Assembly (NCBI GenBank): GCA_907163345.1
Contig: CAJQUN010000422.1
Location: forward strand, 418,961-482,960
Direction of reading: 5' to 3'
Origin: Haberlea rhodopensis
Taxonomy: Eukaryota > Streptophyta > Magnoliopsida > Lamiales > Gesneriaceae
DNA length: 64,000 nt
Shown: piece by piece, positions 24,481-37,400 of the stretch
How positions within the stretch are numbered: the stretch's first letter is position 1
Layout of the letters: each line of letters opens with the position of its first letter
The notes under the pieces: generated by a model
What the model was told of the DNA's origin: nothing
Databases searched by the model: none
What the model saw: only the letters and a program-made list of their open reading frames with translations
Translations under genes and position numbers: made by a program

Positions 24481-25020
24481 AATATGACAACGGTCGTGTT
24501 CTTCGCTTCATATGAGCGGCAAATATCTTCATCGCTACCTCGCTTCGACATACCAGCAGCAAATAATATCCCTCGCTATGTTATGACAGCGGCCGTGTTC
24601 TTCGCTTCATATCAGCGGCAAATATTCTCTCATCGCTACGGTACGACAGCGGCACCATTACTCCTCGTTTTAACCATGACAGTGGAAATACCCCTCGCGT
24701 TACATGACAGCGGAAATACCCCTCGCTAAGACAATACCAGCGGAAAATAATATCCCTCGCTATGATATGATAGCGGCCGTGTTCTTCGCTTCATATCAGC
24801 GGCAAATAGTCTCTCATCGCTACGGTATGAAAGCGGCAAGTATTCACATCGCTACGCCATGAAGCGGCAAGTATTCACATCGCTACGCCATGTATGCAAC
24901 CGCAATGCATAACCCATATCTCAATAAACATTCCCATGAGTGTACTTTAATGCACCTCGCTTCAAATGTGACATGCGGAATTTTACCATCGCTTCAACAT
25001 TTAGCGGCAAAGCATTAAAA
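24480..25020. repeat. AGCG/CGCT hairpin array in F interior
   Basis: Repeated CTCGCT and CAGCGGCAA half-sites alternate about every 13-20 bp. The array matches 60640-61115 in G, and its logic matches the LTR arrays of B-E. Confidence 0.8.
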
Positions 25021-25237
25021 TCATCACTCCAATATGCAACCGTAATGCATGATCCATGTCCCATATGACCCTGCAACCACCATGATTAGCAACAACATAT
25101 TCCAATTAGGAACACATATCATAAATGCACATAAGCAATATAGTTGTGCCACACAACACTAACTACCATCATGCATAAGTATGTACTATCCATTCCTATC
25201 AACATGTTCCAGGCCCTCAACAGCCCCAAAGAGCAAA

Positions 25238-25254
25238 CCACTGCTCTGATACCA
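25238..25254 (-). promoter_or_regulatory. primer binding site of F (tRNA-Met)
   Basis: The sense strand reads TGGTATCAGAGCAGTGG four bases inside the 5' LTR. Confidence 0.9.
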
Positions 25255-25258
25255 CTAA

Positions 25259-27631
25259 TGTAAGGACCCCCATGCCCTTAACCCGTTATTAGTGTATTAA
25301 TCCATGCCATTAGTGCATACAATCATATATCATGGGAAGGAACCGCATGCAAGCATAGCATCGTATACCAACTATAAAATTTCTTGCATTCAAACACCAT
25401 AATATTCAACTTCCCAACCCAAACCATTTACATAGTATGCACCCTCATAATACACTAACGTACTCTCATTTCATTTAGCTCCATGTCTAATTGCATACAA
25501 CAATAAATGAAGAGAGAAAAGACATTGCTCATTTATACATTCCATATACACGTAAAAACGTACTCACATGAGAGCACCCCATGAATGAGTGTATCTAATG
25601 TATAAAATACTCTACCAGATACCGTTACTGGTACTTCAATCAGGGAAGCACCTCCCAAGCACAACTCGATCTCAACTCTGGATCTGTGTACTTATTCAAC
25701 CAACTCTGGTACCTCGATCCTGGAAGTACCTCCAATCAGCAGTCCGAGCTCAACTCCAAGGTTGCTACTATACCTATATCACCTGCCCCAACAGAGACAG
25801 CCCTCACACGGGGTGAGCATACCAATACCACAAATCCAATAATCAAAATATTGCAGTTCATAATTTACAGAATGTAAATGCCATGAATTTAAATGATTCT
25901 CCCTGGATGGTATCATCATCATCCGGGATCCCCTGTGTTGTCCCTGTTCTCAAAATAACCAAACGCATCAAATTCTCAAAGCCAGTTAATCGCCACATAG
26001 ATTAACTAATACAATTTCTATTATGCCAATTCCATAATCAATATGGTAAAATTATTATATAAAAACCGTAGATATCACATATATCTAACCAATGGTTCCA
26101 TGTTCCTATTTCACTGCTCGCTCCACAATAGCGGCATTTCAAACCCCACGCACGCTCAACAATAGCGGCGTCATAACCGATGGTCGCTCAACAGCGACAA
26201 CATCTCAATCATTGCTCGCTCAAGACGACACCATATAATTCCCAATGTATTTCCATTTATCGCAATTACCATACACTATACATTTCACTATCCATTTATA
26301 GCAAGTACCATATACCATGCATTTCAATATCCATTTATTGCAAACACCACATACCATGCATTTCAATGTCCATTTATTGCAATTACAATCCTTGCCCATT
26401 TATTGCAATTATCACATACCATGCATTTTACAGTTGCAACATTATAATAGGCCATGCTCGTACGTCATACATACCTTATAATCTCGTAGTTTGAGTCCAA
26501 CCTTGCCTGAGTTCCACGTCCGATGAGTTATGTGCTAACACACAAATAACTCTCAATTAAACATAGGTATGCAATCACGTGCCCAAGCACATTCACAATC
26601 ACCAATTATATTGTCGTTCATGACGATTAACTATTTTAAAAGACTCCGGGCGAAGCATGCGTCGATTCCATAACATCAACCCAAAATATGCCATGAAACA
26701 GGACCTCTCGATCGATCGGACATCAGCTCCCGATCGAGAGCCACAGCATGATTTGACACCAAAATTTCCTCGTGCTCGATCGATCGGCGAGACAGGCCGA
26801 TCGATCGCCACGTGCACGCGATCGATCGGTAGTCTCGCCCGATCGATCGCCATTTACTGTACATCATCTTCATTTTTCGGAAAATCACGCGATCGATCGA
26901 GGCCTCGACGCCGATCGATCGGCGAGCACTCTAAAAGCCTAAAAATGGAGTTTTTGAGCTTAAAACTCCCAGAAATCAAACCCAACATCCAATAAACCAA
27001 TAATCCTCTACATTGACATCATAAAAACCCTTAAACAACCAACCCCCAAAATCTTTAAAAGTTCAAAAACTCAAATCCAACACAATACTAAACCAAACAC
27101 TACCAAACTACAATCAAATCGAAGATAAATGCGAGGGGAAGGAGATTACCAAGTTATCTTCGAGAAATCCGGCTCCCGAGCCAAGCTACCAACCATTTCT
27201 CTTCCAAGGGAAGAAGAGGGGAAAAAGGGGGAAGGGCTTGAGCGAAGAGAGAGGGAAGAGAGGGAGGGGTTCCATGCCAAATGATGGAATACCGAGTCCA
27301 CTTGGTATATATAGTACCAATAAGCGAAAATACCAATCCCTCCACAAATACATCATGACTCATTAAAAATCATTTGTTTTCAAAAATCATCTCCCAATCT
27401 CTATTTCCATTATCTGCCCCAGTACAAGTACTCCGGACCCCAAATCCCACCAAAGACCAAATTCCAAGGTTATCACCACGATGAGAACACAATCTCATTC
27501 CTTGGATCCAACGACTCCTTTAAAATCCCCGGGAGTCCCAAAAACGCAATTATTACACAATTACCACAATTAAAATCCATTAAGGATTATTACCACACGG
27601 GGATTAACACTAATAATTCCCGGGCCTCACA
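25259..27631 (-). repeat. 5' LTR of F
   Basis: About 2.37 kb. The sense start is TGTGAGGCCCGGGAATTAT and the sense end GGGTCCTTACA. A strong TATA-like ACTATATATACC lies near 27305-27317, upstream of the palindrome array (26709-26921), so the array should be transcribed. The donor-like AAG|GTATGTATG is at 26475/26474. Confidence 0.9.
26709..26921. repeat. CGATCGATCG array in the 5' LTR of F
   Basis: Cores start at 26709, 26731 (shortened), 26777, 26798, 26819, 26840, 26890 and 26912. Steps are 22, 46, 21, 21, 21, 50 and 22 bp. The middle pair is duplicated relative to the 3' LTR of F. Confidence 0.9.
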
Positions 27632-29319
27632 TTAGACTTGCCTGCCAATGGCATAAGATTAATCTCTCCATCTTTAACCCCAGAGGTGTTGGGTTGGCTT
27701 GATTCTTCAGGCATCCTAGACACATGGGAATCAATTTTTCCTTCTGTATCTTTCTTGAAAGGATTGATACTAGGACTTGTGTTGGTAGTACTTGAATCTC
27801 CAACCTTGGTTGATGAGCCCGGTTCTCGTAAACTCGATTTTAGCTTCGACGCCGAAGCATCCCTCGGAGGGGAATATAAAAACTGTCTCATAGACAGGTG
27901 TGAGCCTGCATGGTAGCCTTTAAAACTTGTTGGACCTTCATGAGATCCAGTTCATGTACTTGATGCGACATGCACATTAATCACAAGGCCGGTGATCTGC
28001 TTGTCCAGCTCCTACAGATATTTTCTAAGGTGCCTTGATCTCGTTATGATGGAATTAGCTTCACTCGCATCCATCTCTTGTTAAGAAATCTGCAAGATCA
28101 GATTTCACAATGACAATATCATAATCATAATATTGGCATTATGTTTGTCATCTAAAAAATCTAGCCTTTTGTGGTTTAGATTCAATTTTATTTTTTAGAA
28201 ACACTTGACACTCGTGTTATCAATTTTAAGGACAAACATCTTCGCAAGTAGGCCATTTCTTAAAAGCCTTTCTGATTGCAAAGAACTCTTTCTCGTTGAT
28301 ATGCTATCGGATAGCTTCGCTGTCTGAAAATAGACCGCTGCAGTATCTGCATGACACTTCTTCATCTAGTGTGGCTTTCATGAGCACTGCTGCCCACCAA
28401 TGATCACTGGCATTTGTGTACAATACCATTTCATCCTCGTCATTTGGAATTGTAAGCTTCGTAGTTGCCTTCAAACTTCTTTAAGCTGTTTGACAACTTG
28501 TCGATGATCGTCATTCCACTCAAACTTAACATCTTTTTTGAGCAGTGGACTGAACACCTTCCTGTGCATTGCCATATTGTTGATGAACATTCCAGCAAGC
28601 AACTCCAAGAAAGAAACTCTGAAGCTGCTTTAAATCCTTGAGATCATCTGGATATCCTTGCAACTTCTCAAAAATGTGTTTTTGAAGGATGATTCCAGAT
28701 TCATCGATTTCAATCCAAAGAAACTCGATTTGTCTTGTAGCATTTACTATCTTCCTTTCGGACAACACTAATACTTCATTGTAGCAGACATTGGAAAAGA
28801 TTCCAAATGTTTAAGATGTTTCTTCATGTTTTTTTGATGAGATGAGGATGTCATCGATGTATACGAACATGAAACTGAAATAATCCTTGAAGAGATTATC
28901 CATATTTATCTGATATATATGGGGAGTATTTGTCAATCCATTGGCATGACATTCCAGATATTGTGTCATTGTGGTGTGAAGAATGTTGTGAATCTTTTGC
29001 TAGCTTCCTCCATCCTTATCTGGTAGAATTCAGACTTGCAGACAAACTTAGAAAACACTTTGGCATTTTGATACAATTTACCAAATGTTCTCTACTCGGG
29101 ATATAGTATCCATCGAATTCCAAGATTTCGTTGATCTCTTTGTAGTTGATCACCAATCTTGGTTTTTCTCTTTTAATTTCTCCATGGTTTCGAACATGAA
29201 ATCCTAGGATGTTGTATGGAGAAATACCTGCTCAAATTAATTTAAGGTCAAGGTGCTCCTTAAGTATTATCTGCATATCCTTCCGATCTTCCTGGTTCAT
29301 AGGGATCGGTCTGTACTTT
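27632..29319 (-). pseudogene. endogenous pararetrovirus: RT-RNase H and following region
   Basis: Minus-strand fragments of a caulimovirid-type polymerase. The RT active site YIDD is at about 28845-28870, a connection segment follows (28526-28768), then an RNase H piece with a DAS-HWW block near 28390-28420. After RNase H (27632-28100) the sequence has a low-complexity, serine- and proline-rich open piece (27610-27891). Many stops and frameshifts break it. It is bounded by the target duplications of F (TTAGA) and solo LTR C (ACTTT). The family call rests on motif order and on primer sites further right; the genus is not determined. Confidence 0.7.
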
Positions 29320-31180
29320 TGTGATATCCCCGAAATGATTATATGCATTTGGGCATAAATTATGTTTATGTGGTAATTATGGTGTTAATTAATTTAGTGT
29401 TGGAATTAATTAATATGGTGAAATGCTTAGTCATGCGATGTGCGTGACCTGGTACTGCATGTCGGGGTGCATGTGACGCATGTTGGGAAATTTGGTGTAG
29501 GCATGAATTATTTATGAAGGGTAACAATTATTTTGGTTAAAGCATATTTTATTGGAGTTTTGATGCATTTTCGGAAAATGCTTATAAAATATCATGTTGG
29601 GGGATATTTTATACATCATGCTAATTAATGGGTACATGTTTTTAATTTCCACTTATATCCCCACTACCTCACTCTTCCGACCACTCTTTATCAAACAACT
29701 CTCCCAACCCTACCCAAAAAACCCCAAACCCGATTTTGGCAAGAAAATGGGGAGAAAACCTTTGCAAAAGCTTTATTTGCGGGATTCTTGGTAGGATTTG
29801 AAGTCCAAAAGGGGTATGGATTCTTCCTTGTTGTTTTTATGAGGTTTGGTTTTGATTTGAGTTTGTATTTTGAGTTTTGAAATGGGTTTATTTTGGGTAT
29901 TTGAAGTTTTGGTTGGGTATTGAATTTTTGGTGTAGTTGAGGTGTATATTGAAGGTTTATGATGTTTTGATGTTGTTGGTTTGATGGTGTTTGAGTTGGT
30001 ATGGATTGTGGAAGGAAAAATGGGAGAAAAATGGTGATTTTCGGGTTACAGGTAGCGACGCGCGCAAGCAGTGAGCGGCAGAAGCATTTGCCGATCGATC
30101 GCGCCAAACTTGGCGATCGATCGCCGAGGACAGAAAAATGCTGGCTCGGGCAGTTTGATCTCGCGATCGATCGGGGCTATGTAGCGATCGATCGCTAGTC
30201 ACCAAATATTGATATTTTGGTTATTTTTTTGGGATTTTTGGTATCGGACTATTATTGGCTTCTAATATTGGTTTGTGTGAATGTGTAGAACCATTCCAGG
30301 TGGCCACACAACAAAGGAGATAAAGTTCCACGACATCTCCACTTTTGGAAGAAAGGTACGTAGTGTGAGGTACGAGCAATTGGTGATGCAATTATGCTAT
30401 TGGGTTTATGCAATGTGCATTGTTATGTGTTTGAGAATGATTGATGTTCCGGTGGTTGTTATATTCGAGCGAAGGATGTAGTACTTGCCGCTGTTATATG
30501 AAGCGATGTAATTATGATATTTGCCGCTGTCATGTCGAAGCGATGGTTATGCCGCTGTCATGTCGAAGCGAGGGGTATCATATGATGCCGCTATATGTCG
30601 AAGCGAGGGGTACTAAAATACCGCTGTTATAACAAGATCGGAATAGTTGTATTAGATAAGTGATTATTGATGGGTATCGCTGTATGTGAATGAAATACGG
30701 AGTCGAACACTTATATTATGAACTAATGACTATGTACATGAGTTATGGAACAGGAACGACCGATGAAAGTATGTTAATGCGACAACTCAGGGAGTATACA
30801 TGATAAATGTTTCATGCAATTATTTATAATATTGTCCTTGAGTTTTGTTGATGAATGATGTATATGCTCATGGTGGGGTTGTTCCTGGAGGTACATTTTG
30901 GGGCATAAAGGACTATGGACCGGGGTTGATGCGGTGAGCTTGAGGAGTGCTATTGGATAGGATGTTGAATTCTTTTGTATAGTATCTACTCTGGGAGTAG
31001 TGTGAAACTATAGGATTAACATTCATTTAACTGGGAATGTAATTAATCCATTTTGGAAGTTATTATTTTGGCATGTAATCCTTAAAGTTCAAGGCCTCAA
31101 CACAAATTTTATACTCTGATTTATGCATGCTTAGTTCTTATTGTACCAAAATCCTCACTTAAGGAACTAGGGTCCTTACA
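29320..31180 (+). mobile_element. solo LTR C
   Basis: A 1.86-kb LTR from TGTGATATCCCCG to CCTTACA, flanked by exact ACTTT duplications (29315-29319 and 31181-31185), inserted in the pararetrovirus. Same family as LTR B. It has the donor-like GAAAG|GTACGTAGTG at 30355/30356, an AGCG/CGCT array near 30480-30640 and the hairpin CTACTC-TGG-GAGTAG (30986-31000). Confidence 0.95.
30092..30194. repeat. CGATCGATCG array in solo LTR C
   Basis: Four perfect cores start at 30092, 30114, 30164 and 30185; pairs are 22 and 21 bp apart. Confidence 0.9.
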
Positions 31181-31694
31181 ACTTTACGAACTCATTTTCT
31201 TTTCCGGCTTTCACTTCAAAGAAGCTCTGAGCTCATTTCTATCCCACCAAGCCATAGGATCTTCATTGTAGTTCCTCCTAATCTTCTTTTCATATCCTCT
31301 AAAGTAATTTGCTCTTCAAGGGTAGCATCAGGTTGTGGAACATCGTCTTATAACGCATTCTTCAGTAGCAACAGGATTTCTGGGTCAACTTCTTCTTCAT
31401 CATGTTCTCTGAAGGACAATACATTCTCCCCATCAAAAGTCTGAGTATCCTTTTGACTGGAACCTTGTTGTTTGAATTGAAGAATCGCCTCACTGAATTT
31501 TCACTGATCCTTCATCTTTGGGTGTCAAAGTTTTCCTTCATCGCCACGTTTGCTACGAAAACTAATGTGGAATTTCCTGTGAAATGCCTTCATTAGTCTC
31601 TGAACAATGATCTTATGATCACAAAGGGTTGTGAAGATAAGCATCAGTGTCTCATTTTCCTGTGTATACCGCTTGAATGCTTGTAGGAAATTGT

Positions 31695-31972
31695 TTCCTC
31701 ACTATCTTCTCTAGTTGTTGATACTTGTTTATGCTAGCTTGGCTAGCACCAGCTCCTCGTAGCATTTTTCGTTTCTGGTTGAAACGTTGGGCTTCGGTCA
31801 GATGTTCCTGATTTAGTTATTTCAATTTTTGAAAGTACCACCTTTTGAGTGACATCTAAAACATTCGTTCGGATCCATATTTTTCTTGAATTGTCTCCTA
31901 TGTTTATGATATTACTAATATTCAAAATATTATAATATTTCCAGTATAAACCTATGCTCTGATATCAATTTT
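31695..31972. repeat. pararetrovirus duplicated segment, copy 1
   Basis: Matches 32841-33117 with scattered changes. It ends in 'gctctgatatcaatttt', the complement of a tRNA-Met-type primer site. Confidence 0.8.
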
Positions 31973-32840
31973 CTTTAAAATCCAAGATATCCATATTGAG
32001 CATAAGACCATGGGTGTATCAGATCTAGCTGAGAATTCGTGTATGACGTTTCATATATATCTGGTATATGGGAACGACTCCTTGTTCCAGCCGGGGATCT
32101 AAACCTCTGGTGGTGAAGTCGCCATTGTGAGGCATGTTTTGATCTCCTATTGGTGGATTATGTGACCCAAAACATTCAGTCTCAGATGATCTCTATGATG
32201 GAGGATTTTGAGCATTTATGGTTGCTAGCTCTCAATCCATCCGCCTGGTTCATCTTTAGGTTTACAAGATTAAGTCCCGCAAATGACAATGCAAGATCAT
32301 GTGGATCTTCTAGATTAATTCTTTCCATTACTTTTTGGAAAGTATTGGCTCTTCTCGGATGACGACGATCATCTTTTCAGTGTCTGTCATCGGTTGTTGG
32401 ACCTCCTCGGCTTTCCCCTTTTTTTATGTAAAAGGGATTTGTTCCATAGGATGGTGGAAACTACACTCCTTTTCATCTTCCTAGAGGACTTGGTCGTGAT
32501 TCAAACTCCTTGACTCAGGTTTGAACATCTCAAAGATTTTTGAGAATTACCTCATGATGTTTAATCAAGATCTCCATCAGCTTTTGGATCTGATGGATCT
32601 GGGCAGAGACATGGTATTGTAAATATAACGCTGCCATGTCTTCTGAATTTCTCTATGATCTTTGGAGATCTTTGAGCTATCCAACTCGATTTCAAGAAAG
32701 GTTGGTCTCCCATCATATTCTCAAATCTGGATCCTGTTGTGATGTTCGGATCTGGAATCATGTAGTCTTGTTCAGGATGATCTTCCTCCTGAGCTTCGGC
32801 TAATTCGAGTTGTAGCTTGAGGTTCATCCTATAAAAGTTC

Positions 32841-33117
32841 CTCAATATCTTCTCCAGTTGTTGATACTAGTCTATGCTAGCTTGGCTGGCACCGTCTCCT
32901 CGTAGCATTTTCCATTTCTGGTTGAAACGTTAGGCTTTGGCCAGATGTTTCTGATTTAGTTCTTCAAATTTGTGGAAGTACCACATGTATGAGGGACATC
33001 TTGAACATTCGTTCGGATCCATGTTTTTCTTGAATTGTCTCATCCGTTTAGGATATTACTAATATTCAAATATTATAATATTTTCAGAATAAACCTAGGC
33101 TCTGAAACCAATTTGTC
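32841..33117. repeat. pararetrovirus duplicated segment, copy 2
   Basis: Direct repeat of 31695-31972. It ends in 'gctctgaaaccaattt'. The two copies suggest partly tandem or concatemeric integration. Confidence 0.8.
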
Positions 33118-33383
33118 TCCGTGCCCCATCAGAGCGTATGGTTCCATGCTACACTCGAGGTCAAGGGTTTTACGGTGTCCTCGGAGTACACCAACTCAAA
33201 GTGCAGGAGGTGAATCCCACATGATAACAGAGTGACACAACAAATAGTACCTATTAGCTTGTTAACTCGTCTCGGGTTAAAGCCATGGTTTGTCCTCTGG
33301 CCCACCGTCAACAACAAGTTGCCCCCTACGGAGATCCATTCTTCGTGTCAGATCACATAACAGAGGCTCTAGGTTCTTTATAA

Positions 33384-33396
33384 GCTCTGATATCAA
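33384..33396 (-). promoter_or_regulatory. third pararetrovirus primer-site-like sequence
   Basis: The sense strand reads TTGATATCAGAGC, one base off the TTGGTATCAGAGC expected for initiator tRNA-Met priming. Confidence 0.5.
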
Positions 33397-33420
33397 TTTT
33401 CAAGAGGATCAGGTATTAAG

Positions 33421-34185
33421 GGGAAATTACATAGCAAAGCATGACAAATGACTAGATTGCACATAAAATAATTCATCAGGGGTATTTTAGTCCAACAAAA
33501 ATCCTATTTTGATTTAAAATGGTAATTTTGGGACCACTTGATTAAAGTTTTTCCTACTTTGGCTCTTAATGTAATGTTGTTTTTATGCAGGACCTAAATG
33601 AATTGTTGTTTTGCAATTGGTATTATGTACAACAAACAACAACAACTACTAAACCCTTAATTTCAATGGATTAGAGTATACTACATGAACCATAGAAATA
33701 ATCAAGTCAAGTCTAACACGTGTATTAGTCTTTTCCAAAAACTTCTTTCGGGAAGAATATCATGTTAATATAGAGGTACATTCGTCAAGAAAAAATATAA
33801 ATGTTAATAATATTTATGGATTGCAAATAAAACTCCTTGAATTATATATTCTTAATTTAAGAATACATTCAATGTGATATTTCAAAAAAAATAAAAATTG
33901 AACCCTTACTTTTTAGCACATTTTGTGTTTGTTTTCCTTTTTTAGATACTTTTTCAAAAAAAATTAGATCAGATTATTATTATTATTATTATATCATCAA
34001 AACCAATTTCAAAGGCATTCAGATGTAGTAGTAATAATAACAAGGTATTGCATTTTAAAAATAAAATAAATAATAGTAACATAGATGAATTACAGTTTAG
34101 TCCTTGCACACAAACCTATTCTCAAAACCCTTTCAAATTTATGTTTCGTTCGGCCCATTGAATTCATCATGGAGATTAATAACTA
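33421..34185. other. unassigned AT-rich spacer
   Basis: Between the pararetrovirus and copia element I. It contains a short ATT microsatellite near 33976-34000. I see no gene or element end in it. Confidence 0.4.
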
Positions 34186-34464
34186 TGTTGGGATCGAGGG
34201 ATGCTTAGAGGAGGGTTTAATAAGCGCACACACACTTTATTGCTTTTAAATGAGGCAAGCAAAATTTCAATAAGCTACTGATTGAAATATGTTCTCTCAA
34301 TATGTGTTATTTACAGACAACTTATGTAAGTGTGGAATTTGTCTGATAAAGCAGTGAACTACTCGACTAATTGAAAATAAATATGTAGTAATGAGAAACA
34401 TAAGAGTCTGTTTGGAAGGTCGAAGCACACACTTCTACATCTCCCCTTCTTATGTATACTTAAT

Positions 34465-34472
34465 ATGTGTCC
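34465..34472. repeat. 8-bp target duplication of the hAT, left
   Basis: ATGTGTCC, repeated exactly at 37920-37927. Eight bases is the hAT superfamily standard. Confidence 0.95.
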
Positions 34473-37400
34473 CAAGGGCGGATCCAGGAATAAAATTGAC
34501 CCGGGGCTGACAAATTAAACATTAAAATATGAATATGTGGCAATAATTTTTACTAAATAAAAATATTACAACTTTGCATACTCACAAAGGTAAGAAATGA
34601 AATATCTACTTAAGTTGTGCTCTGCGGTTCTTTATAGCATAAAATTCATCAATGATCGAATCAGAATCAATGCTTTTAGTCAACTCGCGTTCAATATAGA
34701 CTATCATAGAGTTTGACAGATATTCTCCTTCCATTTTGTTACGAAGAACACTTTTTACATGCTTCATCGCTGAAAATGTCGCTCTGTTGTTGCAGTTGAC
34801 ACAGGAAGAGTTAAAACAAGACGAATCAATCTGTCAATCAAATTATAGTCTCGCGCCTTATTTGTCTCGGCTAATCTTCGTCATAGTTCAGAAATAGTTG
34901 ATAAATTCTGAAAGTTCTCGTGGCAAAGTATATCAACTCTATAATGCTCTAATTGACCTCTCAATAGTGCATTTCTTGATCACTGAAATCAGCAGGATAA
35001 AACTTCTCAGCAAGTCTGTATATATATTCAACTTGAAACAATTTAAAGTTGTCCTTAGGTTCCAAAGCAGAGCTAAGTTTAAGAAGTTCAACTGCTGCAT
35101 CATTGAATCTACTATTAATTTCTTCAACCTGAAAATCTATTGTAGCATTAAACACATCAAAGCGATAATGGTGCTCAACTGTGACGTCATTTCTTTGTGA
35201 ACGACCTCTTGCTATTTTATAGATATCATCCATAATCGGTATCTCAATGTCATACTCTTTGCAAACTTCTTCAACATGTGTAAGAAGGACATCAAAACCT
35301 CCATCCCTTAATGTCTGAAACAACACTTTCGTAGATGAGACATGGTCCATTGCACTTAAAATATCAAGAGACTTGTATTGTAAAGCTCGACAAAGTAAAT
35401 CTGTAAGTCCCATGATTTTATGCATCAAGTACAAGTTAAACACAAAATCAAATGATCTCATAGCAATCAAACAACCAGTAGCTTCCCCACGTGTAGAATT
35501 AGACGAACATTCAATCACCATGTGTTCAAGCACAATCATCACAGCACTATACATGTCTATTAAACCACATATTGAATCATAATGAGAAGTCCAACGAGTT
35601 GTTCCCGAACGATGCACATTACCAACTTGGTTAGCCCCTTTACCCGTTGAACGTTGACCTGTCGCCAACCTTTTTGCAATTTCTTCAGCCTAAGCAGAAC
35701 GTAACTCGGTATAACGCTTAGAAGAACTACCAACAAGATTAGAAATCACATCCAATTTTGAAAAGAACAACCAAATAGACACCTCCTTTTCAGCGGCCGC
35801 GGTTAAAGCTAATTGTAATCGATGCGCAAAACAATGAACATAATATGCATAAGGACAATCATTCAGAAAAAGTGCTTGTAACCCATTCCATGAGCCACTC
35901 ATGTTACTAGCACCATCATACCCTTGACCCCGCATATTGCAAATATGTAAGTCATGCCGACTTAGAACGCTAGATATTTCGTTCTTGAGTGTCACAGAAG
36001 TGGTATTAGCAACTTGAACAATATCAAAGAAGCGTTCTCTTAAGAAGCCATCAAGATCGACAAATCTCAAAACAATAGACATTTGCTCTTTATTAGATAT
36101 ATCTTTGGCTTCATCAACTAGAATACAAAATTTTGCATCACCAATTTCCTTACGAATTTTCATTCTCACTCTTTTAGCAAATATGCTCAATACATCTTTC
36201 TGGATATCTGGTGCTATATACATAGCATTTTGTGGAGCGTTTTCTAGAACTACCTCATCAATGCTAACATTCATTACTCCTAAAAGTTTTATCAACTCAA
36301 TAAGATTACCTCGATTTTTTGAAGATGCAGATTCATCATGTCCTCTTAATGCACATCCTTGCAAGCTAAGCCAACGAATGCTTTCTATTGTCACCATAAG
36401 CCGCAATCTATTTTTTTTAATTTCTTCTGATGTTTGTGCATGCATCACTTTATCAATATGTCGAGATACATTGATAAGAGAATTCATAGAAGTCACGGCA
36501 TCATTATGCGCTGAATTGGGACCTCCCACATGTGCCACAAATGAACATCTATGCCCATCATTAACTCTCTTCCAACTACGAAATCCAGTAGAACTAAATG
36601 CACGATTACAATCAATCGACTTCTCAAAGAGAAAGCATGGAAAACAATAAACTGCATCTTTCGTAGGTGAATACTCTAACCAAGAGAATCTATTAAACCA
36701 AGAGCTTTGAAATCGACGCTGTTGTTCTCCAAATTTTGTTCGTGGGTATTCAGCCAGTATAGGTCGATGTGGCCCCATGCTGATGTAACCTCGTCTTATT
36801 CCATCCCTTTGATTAACATGATGTTGCCATATCGGAGTACGTAAACCAGGATCTGCTTCAAGATGACCAACATCAGTTTCAACTCTTTGAGATTTCGAAG
36901 GTGGTTGTTCATTATTATCAGACTCATCATTATTGATAGAAGTATGTTGCTCATTCGTTGATGTACATTCTTGTGGCTTAAAGAACGAAAACATAGTTTT
37001 CCTCCCCTTTACTCCTCGAGTTTCCATTATAACCTGTTAAGATTAAGATCTAAACCAATATATTTATTATTTACAGTAGACTGTAACATGTAGAAATATG
37101 TTATAACCTGTTAAGATTAAGATCTAAACCAATATATTTATTATTTATAGTAGACTATAACATGTAGAAATATGCTTAATTACAATAGATTATTTACAAG
37201 AAGATTATTTATAAAAACCACACAATCTCTTTATATAAAAATGGCTTACAGTACAAAAAATTCATTTACAGATTTAGCAATACAAAAACAAAAATATCTT
37301 CAATTCTTCATCATCCAAATATATACCATTGACCACTACACATTTATTCTACAGTACATAAAAATCAAGAATATCTTCAAATCTATCACAAACAACCAAA

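Larger units (their letters stand above)
16538..27631 (-). mobile_element. non-coding LTR element F (LARD-like)
   Basis: Flanked by the exact duplication TTAGA (16533-16537 and 27632-27636). On the minus strand the 5' LTR is 25259-27631, the tRNA-Met primer site 25238-25254, then about 1 kb of interior (24206-25237) made of hairpin repeats. The 3' LTR (from 16538) is cut at 18289 by element E, and its remainder is missing because E runs into a Tat-like fragment at about 23054. No gag or pol is visible. It is the same family as G, which also lacks coding sequence. Confidence 0.85.
31181..33420 (-). pseudogene. endogenous pararetrovirus, 5' part, rearranged
   Basis: Continues the viral sequence right of solo LTR C. 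Reading frames are heavily broken and I could not assign coat or movement protein. A segment of about 280 bp occurs twice (31695-31972 and 32841-33117). Three primer-site-like sequences follow the minus strand (near 31955-31971, 33099-33114 and 33384-33396). Total viral sequence in the window is about 5 kb, short of the 7-8 kb usual for the family. Confidence 0.55.

Noticed and set aside
24211..24562. Repetitive open frames with GDGSFRYSI and AMVHSAILL (also 59991-60570)
   Set aside because: By-products of the 56-bp tandem repeat; the frame drifts between copies and no protein family fits.
35687..35695. Programmed readthrough at the hAT TAG codon
   Set aside because: Further stops and a frameshift in the C-terminus show general decay; no readthrough context motif was recognised.
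36105..36650. Plus-strand open frame of 181 codons
   Set aside because: Antisense shadow of the hAT transposase, which has recognisable domains on the minus strand.
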